A stretch of 64,000 nucleotides of DNA from Bacillus sp. AFS088145. Lineage in GTDB: Bacteria; Bacillota; Bacilli; Bacillales; Bacillaceae_G. The position numbers were made by a program, and so were the translations under genes. The stretch covers positions 124,001-188,000 of the forward strand of contig NZ_NUUX01000006.1 of assembly GCF_002564465.1 (NCBI RefSeq), read 5' to 3'. The notes under the pieces were generated by a model. That model was not told where the DNA came from, searched no databases, and saw only the letters and a list, made by a program, of their open reading frames with translations. This document shows positions 25,603-33,422 of this stretch, in pieces. Numbering within the stretch: the first letter of the stretch is position 1; every line of letters starts with the position of its first letter.

Positions 25603-26343
25603 ATGAAAAAAATAATTATTATTACGGTTTTAATCGTTATTCTTATTACAGGTGGGTATCTATTCTCAAAAACCAGCACATTCAAAAATTACACTAACAA
25701 TATAAGTAATTTTCTTAAATTAAAAAAAGAAAATGATTATCTAAAAGAAAAAATGAGCAATGAAACATCTTTAAAAGCAAATATAACTGAATTTAATATA
25801 GAAAATAAAGAATTAAAAATGCTAAAAGAAAGACTAAACAAAGAGAGTCAAAAATACATAACTGATGTAGCAATCGTCACAAAAAGAGATTTTGATACTT
25901 GGAACAGCTTTGTTGAAATAAATAAGGGTTCTAAAAATGGTGTGAAAATAAATACTAATGTAATGACATCTCAAGGCTTAGTAGGTAAAGTAATTGAAGT
26001 CTCAGAGAATAGTTCAAAAGTAGAATTATTAAGTGCAGTGAAATATAACTCATATATTTCAGTCCAACCCAAAAATAATCATCAATTACAAGGCCTAATT
26101 AAAGGAGCAGATGAGAAAACTGGCTATTTAAAAATGACCCTTTTCAATGTAAATGATAAATTAAAAGCTGGTGAAATTATTGTTACCTCTGGTCTAGGAG
26201 GTATTTATTTAACTGGTATTGAAATTGGTAAAGTCAAAGAAGTTAAAATTGATAATTTAGGTCTAAATCAAACAGCATATATAGAACCTTTATATGATTT
26301 AAACGACTTAGAGTACGTTATTTTATTGTTAAGTAAAAAGTAA
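25603..26343 (+). CDS. Stand-alone MreC-like protein (246 aa)
   Basis: Resembles MreC, the periplasm-facing scaffold of the rod-shape complex. One N-terminal membrane segment (~3-22), a coiled coil (~35-85, KKENDYLKEK and ENKELKMLKERL), then the double beta-barrel with the family's FVEINKGSKNGVKINTNV, GLVGKVIEVSENSSKVELL and VTSGLGGIYLTGIEIGKV. ATG 25603 has AAGGAT upstream; an in-frame TTG at 25564 lacks a site. No mreB, mreD or minCD adjoins, so this is probably a second, divergent MreC. It ends at a terminator. Confidence 0.85.
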   Translation: MKKIIIITVLIVILITGGYLFSKTSTFKNYTNNISNFLKLKKENDYLKEKMSNETSLKANITEFNIENKELKMLKERLNKESQKYITDVAIVTKRDFDTWNSFVEINKGSKNGVKINTNVMTSQGLVGKVIEVSENSSKVELLSAVKYNSYISVQPKNNHQLQGLIKGADEKTGYLKMTLFNVNDKLKAGEIIVTSGLGGIYLTGIEIGKVKEVKIDNLGLNQTAYIEPLYDLNDLEYVILLLSKK

Positions 26344-26360
26344 AAGGAAAGAACAATAGA

Positions 26361-26394
26361 AAAAGAGAACAATGTTAGAGTTGTTCTCTTTTTT
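26361..26394 (+). terminator. Terminator of the MreC-like gene
   Basis: AAAAGAGAACAA pairs with TTGTTCTCTTTT around an 8-base loop, then T-rich. Confidence 0.85.
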
Positions 26395-26433
26395 GCATAA
26401 ATAATTCCAGTACATAAAAGTAGGTGTATGTTA

Positions 26434-27094
26434 ATGTTACAATTCCAAGAAAGGATTCAAAAATATGAATATAAGCTAAACGATACGGATGATCAAATAG
26501 TCGAGTTTATCCTTAATAACAAAGAGGATGTTGTTGGCTTTTCAATACAATATTTAGCTGAAAGGTTATTTACGGTTCCGAATACGATTACGGGATTATC
26601 CAAAAAATTAGGTTTTGATGGATATTCTCAGATGAAGAATAGTTTAAAAGAGGAAATGAATAATCAAAGTATTTTTACAGAAGAGGATAGTTTAACTTAT
26701 AACATTCATAAAACAATTGGACTAATTGATCAAAATACGCTTTCCCTTACCACAAAAATGATTCAAGAAGCACGTAGGGTACTTTTCTTTGGTGTAGGGG
26801 ATACTGCACCTTTTTGTGAAATGATGATAAAAAATCTCAAAGTTGTCGGTAAACAGGCTGAGTATTATATTCACCGACACGATGTCTTATATGAGCTTTC
26901 TAAATTTGATTCTAAAGAGAATAATTTACTTTTTTTAAATTTCATTATCTGGAGAAACAGCTCAAGTATTAGATGTTGCGGAATTAGCAAAATTTAAGGG
27001 AATAAAGTTAATATCGCTTACTCATTTTAGTAAAAATCCTTTACAACAAATAGCAGATGTGAACTTGTATTGCTATTCTCCTAATAAAAAATGA
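26434..27094 (+). pseudogene. RpiR-family sugar regulator, frameshifted and truncated
   Basis: An HTH_6 domain (~1-75, VGFSIQYLAERLFTVPNTITGLSKKLG) and part of a SIS sugar-phosphate-binding domain (VLFFGVGDTAPF) are followed by a frame break at about 26936-26943. The first frame stops at 26997. Dropping one base restores LISLSGETAQVLDVAELA, the SIS signature, up to TGA 27092-27094. Even then it lacks the last ~50 residues. It lies beside the fragments of a PTS EIIA and an alpha-mannosidase, so it was probably their regulator. Confidence 0.8.
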
Positions 27095-27271
27095 AGGTGA
27101 GTCTAGAAGATCAAAAAGTTCTTTATTTGTTCCTGCTTTTAGTAGATTATTTTTATACTCTTCATCTGATAATCTTGTAACCAATTCAGCTAATAAAGTA
27201 AGATGCGTAGTGCCTTCCTCTTCTTTTGGAATCGCTAACAAAATAACTAATTCAACTTGATTTATTTACCT
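27095..27271 (-). pseudogene. Fragment of a fructose/mannitol-type PTS EIIA domain (inverted)
   Basis: The minus strand reads VELVILLAIPKEEEGTTHL, LTLLAELVTRLSDEEYKNNL, then KELFDLLDS, the C-terminal half of a PTS_EIIA_2 domain. The histidine phosphorylation site, which lies earlier in the domain, is missing. It starts directly after the RpiR stop and points the opposite way, so a rearrangement broke up the locus. Confidence 0.75.
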
Positions 27272-27311
27272 GAAGATGAGGAAGCACTCCAAAAAAGAAT
27301 AGATAAGTATT

Positions 27312-28181
27312 ATTGATGGAGCTATCGACGTTCATATTGTAGTGAATGTTCCAAATCATAAACCAAGACTTGATATAAAATTTGAATTGAATAATCAAGC
27401 AAAGGATCATCGACTAAGAGTATTAATTCCAACGGGTATTGCTTCAGCTTTCTCAGTTTCAGATAATCAATTTGGTTCAATAAAACGAGATGTTGTAGAT
27501 CCGGCAATTCAAGTCTGGGAGGAAGAAAATTGGGATGAACGTCCAGATTCGATTTATCCTATGTTGAGTTACGTTGGTTTATCAAATGATGATTATGGAA
27601 TTAGTGTATTAACGAATAGTACGAGAGAGTATGAAATTGTTGGTGGAAAATTTGATACGATCGCGATTACTCTGTTTAGGAGTATTGGTTTTCTTGGGAA
27701 AGAGGAGATGGTTCGTAGACCAGGGAGACCGTCTGGGATTAAGTTGCCTACTCCGGATTCTCAGATGATTGGGAAGTTGTCTTTGGAGTTTGCGATTGCT
27801 ACATATAATAAGGAAGAGAATGTTGCTCGGATTACCAAGGAGTATTTAACTCCTATTGTTTCATATAATAAGATTCCTTATGATGCTATGAAGTTGAATG
27901 AGTTTGGTGTGAAGACGCCGTTGGAGTTTAGCTTTTTTAGGGAGAGGTCTTCGAGTGTGATTTTGAGTACATTGAAGAAGGCTGAGAGAGGAGATGGATT
28001 TGTTTTACGTTTTTATAATGCATCAGAAAATGAAGAGTATGCTTTTTGGCAATTTTATGATGAAATTGATCAGGTATACAATGTTAATTTAAATGAAAAA
28101 GTAAAAGAAGAAGTATTTGTAAACGATCAGCAAGTTGGAATAAATGTGAGAACAAATCAGGTTAAATCGATTTTGTTTTAA
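27312..28181 (+). pseudogene. C-terminal fragment of a GH38 alpha-mannosidase (mannosylglycerate hydrolase type)
   Basis: About 290 residues of the C-terminal beta-sandwich region of MngB-type enzymes (DGAIDVHIVVNVPNHKPRLD, RVLIPTG, then AITLFRSIGFLGKEEM and RRPGRPSGIKLPTPDSQ). The catalytic N-terminal ~580 residues are absent. Homology begins before the first usable start (GTG 27342), and the upstream frame ends in a stop, confirming truncation. With the RpiR and EIIA pieces it marks a dead mannosylglycerate-type uptake and cleavage locus. Confidence 0.8.
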
Positions 28182-28204
28182 GACAAAAATATATGTTTTT
28201 AAAT

Positions 28205-28253
28205 CAAAAAAGGCTATTTTTCGTTTTATTATTAACGGAAAATAGCCTTTTTC
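28205..28253 (+). terminator. Terminator after the mannosidase fragment
   Basis: AAAAAGGCTATTTT pairs with AAAATAGCCTTTTT, with an inner CGTT/AACG extension. Strong stem and T-tract. Confidence 0.88.
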
Positions 28254-28409
28254 TGATGGGTATTGTGGAAACTTAGGTGACATTAATAATTTTATCTAAT
28301 ATTTATTAGCTATTGCTGGCTATAGAATATTTAATTTCATGTATAGATTGCATCTTACTTATATAACATAAAAAATATTAGAGTGGAAAGTTGCTTAGGA
28401 GGAAGCGCT

Positions 28410-29330
28410 TTGAATAATTTTATTGTTATGCAAGGACGCACTTATCATGAAGAAAAAGAACTAGGGATTATTTGGTCTCCACAGCAGGATAAAGGAAGTA
28501 ATGTACCACATTCATGGCAACGAATGAAAGAAATCAAAAAAGATGATAGGATATTTCATTACGTAAAAGGTAATATCGTTGCTATAAGTACTGCCATAGA
28601 TGAGTGTATAAAAGCTAGTAAACCCACTATAATGCAAGGTCATAGTCAATGGAATGACGAGGGGTATTTAGTAAATGTAAAATATTTTGAATTAGATTTA
28701 CCTTTAAATGTGCGAGAAAATTTTAATGATATTTCGCCTCTTTTACCTATAAAGTATTCGGCATTTCAGCAAGATGGAAGTGGAAACCAAGGCTACTTAT
28801 ATCCTTGTAACGAGGAACTAGCAATAAAGTTGCTAGAACTAATTAATGAACTGAATATTTATCAAATAAATGAAGAGCAATTAGAATTATCCATAGATGC
28901 AGTAAGAAGAACTGAAAACATTACGTTAATACATGTTATATCAGAGACGGAATTAGAAGCGAAAGCTAAAATTAGATTAGGGCAACATAAGTTTAGAAAA
29001 GATCTATTAGAACTCTGGAAAAATAAATGCGCATTGTGTGATATAAATTTAACGGAATTACTTAGAGCTAGCCATTCGAAACCATGGAAAGATTGCAATA
29101 ATAGTGAACGTTTAGATCAATACAACGGCGTGTTGCTCTGTTGTAATCATGATGCACTTTATGATAAAGGATTGATTGCATTCGATGGCAAAGGGAATTT
29201 ACACATTTCTTCAATAATTTGTGAAGAAAACTATATGACTTACGGGCTAGACAAGAGGATTAATATACAAATGCATTCCAAAAATAAAGAATATTTCATT
29301 TGGCATAAGAAATTTATTTATAAATATTAA
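28410..29330 (+). CDS. EVE/PUA-like plus HNH endonuclease, probable modification-dependent nuclease (306 aa)
   Basis: N-terminal part (~1-150) looks like an EVE/PUA-type base-sensing module (NNFIVMQGRTYHEEKELGI, then DRIFHYVKGNIVAIST). The C-terminal part (~185-306) is an HNH nuclease with Cys206/Cys209 (CALC), RASHSKPWKDC with the catalytic His, and NGVLLCCNHDALYDKGLIAFD. Such fusions are type IV-like restriction enzymes that cut DNA carrying modified bases. TTG 28410 is chosen because AGGAGG is seven bases upstream; a GTG nine codons earlier has no site. First gene of the defence island, with its own terminator. Confidence 0.85.
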   Translation: MNNFIVMQGRTYHEEKELGIIWSPQQDKGSNVPHSWQRMKEIKKDDRIFHYVKGNIVAISTAIDECIKASKPTIMQGHSQWNDEGYLVNVKYFELDLPLNVRENFNDISPLLPIKYSAFQQDGSGNQGYLYPCNEELAIKLLELINELNIYQINEEQLELSIDAVRRTENITLIHVISETELEAKAKIRLGQHKFRKDLLELWKNKCALCDINLTELLRASHSKPWKDCNNSERLDQYNGVLLCCNHDALYDKGLIAFDGKGNLHISSIICEENYMTYGLDKRINIQMHSKNKEYFIWHKKFIYKY

Positions 29331-29651
29331 TAAGTGCTTATTAATGTGCTCATGTTCTAAGTTTATATTTACATGGAAAATTTAAACAAAGGATAATAGT
29401 TCATAGAGAAAAGTATAGCCAGTTTTTCTTAATGATATATTTTAGAAGAAGCTTTTTAGATTTTCAGCAGATTAGTTTTCAGTCTTAATAACTGTATACC
29501 AAAAAGAACCTGCTCAATTTTTTGAGTAGGTTCTTTTGTATTCTAAATACAGAAAATGTAAATCGAAATGACAATAATCATAGTATTAGGTATTCTTTTA
29601 AGTTAAAATCCAAATTAGAAATAAATAAAAACTGTAGTGATTGGGGATCGT
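29331..29651 (+). other. Intergenic region between two defence genes
   Basis: No gene seen; the short frame across 29522-29704 is formed by the terminator and the start of the next gene. It contains the terminator at 29502-29538 and, at the HNH stop, the palindrome AATAAGTGCTTATT. Confidence 0.5.
29502..29538 (+). terminator. Terminator of the EVE-HNH gene
   Basis: AAAAGAACCTGCTCAA pairs with TTGAGTAGGTTCTTTT (one G-U pair). Confidence 0.85.
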
Positions 29652-32561
29652 ATGGTGAATTTTATTCAAAAACTAGAAGAATCTTTACACAAGGGGTTTA
29701 TTGATCAAAAACATAATTATAACGGAAGTTTTACTCCAAAATTACTAGTCAATAATACTAAAAATAACGAAAATGTATTATCTACTATATTAGAAGAACT
29801 AGATAATTGTAAGACATTTTATTTTTCAGTAGCATTTATTACTGAAAGTGGACTTGCCATGCTTAAGTCGCACTTACTTGACCTACAGCGTAAAGGTGTA
29901 AGCGGTCGCATTTTAACTTCGACTTATTTAAGTTTTAATCAGCCTAAAATTTTTAGAGAGTTAATGAAGATTAAAAATGTTGAAGTTCGATTAACAAATT
30001 TAGAGGGGTTTCATTCAAAAGGGTATATCTTTAATAATGATACTCACTATTCATTAATTGTTGGGAGTTCAAACATTACTGCAAATGCCTTAAAAGTAAA
30101 TTATGAATGGAATATAAAGCTTACTTCACATGAAGATGGTGAAATTGTTCGTCATTTTAAAGAGCAATTTGAAGATGTATGGGAAAAATCTCAGCCATTA
30201 AACCATGAGTGGATTGACAGTTATGAAAGTGCTTATAATCAAATAGAAGAAAATAGAGTTTTCGATCAAATATCAGATTTCCCAGTATCATATCAAACTA
30301 ATCCAATAGAAGAAGCGTTAAAAATCTTGCCAAATAAAATGCAACAAACGGCATTAGCAGAAATTCAAGCAGTTCGTGAGGCTGGGAAAGATAAAGGCTT
30401 AATTATTTCAGCTACAGGAACAGGGAAAACTTATCTATCAGCATTTGATGTTAGAAGTTATATGCCTAAACGAATGTTATTTATTGTTCATCGTGAGCAA
30501 ATTTTACAGAAGGCTAAGTCAGATTATATAAAAGTACTTGGTGGAATCGACGAGGATTTTGGTATTTTATCAGGTACAAATAAACAAAAAGATGCTAAGT
30601 ACTTATTTGCTACAATTCAATCGATTTCTAAGGATGATACATTACAACAATTTGATCCTGAAGAATTTGATTATATTTTAATTGATGAGGTTCATAAAGC
30701 AGGAGCTCAATCTTATAAAAAGGTAATCAATTATTTTAAACCAAAGTTTTTAATGGGAATGACTGCTACTCCTGAGCGAACTGATGATTTTAATATTTAT
30801 GAACTTTTTGATTACAACATTGCGTATGAAATTCGTTTACAAGAAGCGCTTGAGGAAGACATGCTTTGTCCTTTCCATTACTTTGGAGTGACTGATCTTG
30901 AGTTGGATGGAGAAACAATAGATGATGCTACAATATTATCAAAGTTAGTAACAGATGAACGTGTTAACCATTTAATTGATAAAATCGAGTATTATGGTTA
31001 TTCAGGTGATAAAGTAAAAGGTCTGATTTTCTGTAGTAGAAAAGAAGAAGCTGAAAAGTTATCAATTGCATTGAATCATAAAGGATATCATACTTTTGCT
31101 TTAACAGGAGATCACTCACAAGAAGAACGAGCTAGAAAATTAGAACTTTTAGAGAATGGGAACTTGGATTATATCATTACTGTTGATATTTTTAATGAAG
31201 GTATCGATATTCCATGTGTTAATCAAGTAGTAATGCTAAGACAAACACAATCCAGCATAATATTTATTCAGCAACTTGGTCGAGGATTACGTAAACATGG
31301 TTCAAAAAATTTTGTTACGATAATAGATTTTATAGGTAACTACCGAAATAATTATTTAATTCCGATCGCACTTTCAGGTGACAAATCGCTAAACAAAGAT
31401 AGTATTCGAAGAAATATGAAGGATACAAGTTATATTAAAGGTGTTTCTTCTATTAATTTTGAAGAAATAGCTAAAAAGTTAATATTTAGTTCAATTAGTA
31501 ATAGTAATTTAACAGAGCTGAAAAAACTTAGAGAGGCGTTTGTTGAGCTGAAAAATAGAATTGGAAGAACTCCGTTTCTATATGATTTTATTACTAACAA
31601 TTCAATTGATCCAAATGTAATCGTAAATAAATATCAGAACCATCAACAGTTTTTATTGAAACTTAAAGAAGATGTTCCTTTATTAAGTGATTATGAAGAT
31701 AAGGTTTTAACTTTCCTTTCATTAGAAATATTAAATGGTAAACGTAAGCATGAGATAATTCTTTTGGAATTACTTCAAAAAGATGGAGTAGTAAAGATGA
31801 CCGATTATATCGGTCATTTAAAAGAAGCTAATTGTTCAATTGATGATTCAACGATAAATTCTGTTAAAAGAATTATTGATTTGTCATTTTTTACAATATC
31901 ATTTACAAGTAAATATGGTGAAATACCAATTGTAATCTTAGATGAAAATAATAACTTTAGATTTAATGGTTCAATTATTGAAAGCTTACAAAGTAATGAT
32001 CACTTTAAGAAAATGGTTTGGGATGTTATAAAAACATCTAAAGAAAAAAATAACAAGTATCAATCAAATGTACGACTTACTCTGTATGAAAAATACACAA
32101 GAAAAGACGCATGCAGATTGTTAAATTGGGCAAATGACGAAAGCTCAACAATGTATGGTTACAAAACAAAATATAATACTTGTCCAATATTTGTAACCTA
32201 TCATAAACATGAAGAAGTAGAGTCAAGTGTGGCATATGGTGATGAATTTATAAATCAAGAAGTCTTAAATTGGTTTACTAGAAGTAATCGTTCATTGGAA
32301 TCAGAAGAAGTTAAAAAAATAATAAATGCTAAAGAAAATAATATTGATATTCATATCTTTGTGAAAAAGGACAATGATGAAGGTGGAGATTTCTACTACC
32401 TTGGAAAAGCACTTCCAGACAAAAACACGGTTAAACAATCGGTGATGTTAGGTAAAGATGAAAAAGAACTTCCCGTTGTTCAGATGAATATGATTATGGA
32501 AAACAGTATTGAAAGTAAGTTGTACTATTACATTATTAGTGGTGAAAATGAGGAAGAATAA
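29652..32561 (+). CDS. PLD nuclease-SF2 helicase-DUF3427 protein (969 aa)
   Basis: A putative DNA-targeting defence effector. Domains in order: PLD-type nuclease (~30-180; FHSKGYIF with His/Lys and GSSNIT); DEAD/DEAH helicase with Walker A SATGTGKTYLSA (~253), DEVH box LIDEVHKAG (~344) and MTATPERTDD; helicase C domain with FCSRKEEAEKLS, DIFNEGIDIPCVNQV and QQLGRGLRKHG (~540); then a long C-terminal region (~600-969) matching the DUF3427 layout. ATG 29652 is preferred, with GGGGA five bases upstream. A NUDIX gene follows 108 bases later, a pairing I recall for this family. Confidence 0.88.
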   Translation: MVNFIQKLEESLHKGFIDQKHNYNGSFTPKLLVNNTKNNENVLSTILEELDNCKTFYFSVAFITESGLAMLKSHLLDLQRKGVSGRILTSTYLSFNQPKIFRELMKIKNVEVRLTNLEGFHSKGYIFNNDTHYSLIVGSSNITANALKVNYEWNIKLTSHEDGEIVRHFKEQFEDVWEKSQPLNHEWIDSYESAYNQIEENRVFDQISDFPVSYQTNPIEEALKILPNKMQQTALAEIQAVREAGKDKGLIISATGTGKTYLSAFDVRSYMPKRMLFIVHREQILQKAKSDYIKVLGGIDEDFGILSGTNKQKDAKYLFATIQSISKDDTLQQFDPEEFDYILIDEVHKAGAQSYKKVINYFKPKFLMGMTATPERTDDFNIYELFDYNIAYEIRLQEALEEDMLCPFHYFGVTDLELDGETIDDATILSKLVTDERVNHLIDKIEYYGYSGDKVKGLIFCSRKEEAEKLSIALNHKGYHTFALTGDHSQEERARKLELLENGNLDYIITVDIFNEGIDIPCVNQVVMLRQTQSSIIFIQQLGRGLRKHGSKNFVTIIDFIGNYRNNYLIPIALSGDKSLNKDSIRRNMKDTSYIKGVSSINFEEIAKKLIFSSISNSNLTELKKLREAFVELKNRIGRTPFLYDFITNNSIDPNVIVNKYQNHQQFLLKLKEDVPLLSDYEDKVLTFLSLEILNGKRKHEIILLELLQKDGVVKMTDYIGHLKEANCSIDDSTINSVKRIIDLSFFTISFTSKYGEIPIVILDENNNFRFNGSIIESLQSNDHFKKMVWDVIKTSKEKNNKYQSNVRLTLYEKYTRKDACRLLNWANDESSTMYGYKTKYNTCPIFVTYHKHEEVESSVAYGDEFINQEVLNWFTRSNRSLESEEVKKIINAKENNIDIHIFVKKDNDEGGDFYYLGKALPDKNTVKQSVMLGKDEKELPVVQMNMIMENSIESKLYYYIISGENEEE

Positions 32562-32668
32562 TTGCTCTTATTTTTCAGCTAATATTTGAAAAAATTACTT
32601 CCTTTATTTAAATTGAATAATCTTTCCAATATAATAGAGTTAAATAAAATAAATAAAGGGATGTAAAA

Positions 32669-33058
32669 ATGAAAAAACAAATTAAAGTAGTTGGTGCGGT
32701 AATTCGAAACAATGAAAATCAAATTTTGTGTGCGCTTAGGTCACCTGAAATGAGTTTACCGAATTTGTGGGAATTTCCTGGTGGTAAAATTGAAAAAGGT
32801 GAAAAACCTGAGGAGACTTTAGTTCGTGAAATTATGGAAGAATTAGGTTGTGAAATTGTAGTTTCAGATTTGGTTGAAGATGTAGTACATGAATATGATG
32901 CAATTATTGTAAACCTGTTAACATATGAAGCAGAGATTTCAACAGGAACTCCAGTTGCAAGTGAGCATGCAAAATTAGAGTGGAAAGATGTTTCGGATTT
33001 AGAAGAACTTGAATGGGCTCCGGCTGATATTCCTACTGTTGAAAAGTTGATGAACTAA
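32669..33058 (+). CDS. NUDIX (deoxy)nucleoside triphosphate pyrophosphohydrolase, paralogue 2 (129 aa)
   Basis: MutT-like enzyme with a complete NUDIX box (GGKIEKGEKPEETLVREI, then MEELG). About 80% identical by eye to the 24357 protein. AAAGGGATG lies eight bases before the ATG. It has no terminator between it and the helicase gene, so it may be co-transcribed; a role clearing modified nucleotides alongside the helicase is inference. Confidence 0.93.
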   Translation: MKKQIKVVGAVIRNNENQILCALRSPEMSLPNLWEFPGGKIEKGEKPEETLVREIMEELGCEIVVSDLVEDVVHEYDAIIVNLLTYEAEISTGTPVASEHAKLEWKDVSDLEELEWAPADIPTVEKLMN

Positions 33059-33097
33059 AAAATGGCGTTCTCCTACCTATATAGGGAACGTCATTTT
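33057..33097 (+). terminator. Terminator of the helicase-NUDIX unit
   Basis: AAAATGGCGTTC and CCTA pair with TAGG and GAACGTCATTTT around an AT-rich loop, followed by T's. Confidence 0.8.
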
Positions 33098-33422
33098 TGT
33101 TCTTATCATTTTCTTACATGTCAAAGAATACTATTTGAACTTTTACAATCATATAGAAAGTGTGAATGATTGAATAATTTGAAATACCTATTCAAATTAT
33201 TACATACCAAATAGTTTAAACTAAAAGGGTAGAAAAATATTTTAAAGTTGAGAATATATTTTAATTATAATTTACTGAATTTCAAAACAGTTGGTAATTT
33301 ATAGAATTGGGATTAAATCATAGTATTAATCAACTTTAAAGTTTTATTATTAAGGAGTCCTATTAGAAAAATATTGAAATATAAAATTGGGGTATTTGAA
33401 ATAATTATTAGGGGAGCATTCT
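33098..33422 (+). promoter_or_regulatory. Control region of the GHKL operon, with an 11-bp inverted repeat
   Basis: No gene in these 325 AT-rich bases. AATAATTTGAA (33173-33183) is perfectly repeated in inverted form, TTCAAATTATT (33191-33201), with a 7-base spacer. It could be an operator for the operon or a chance AT-rich hairpin. The ribosome site AGGGGAGC is at 33410-33417. Confidence 0.35.

Noticed and set aside
29522-29704. Small plus-strand frame of 60 codons
   Set aside because: It is made of one arm of a terminator and the first codons of the helicase gene in the wrong frame, with no ribosome site.
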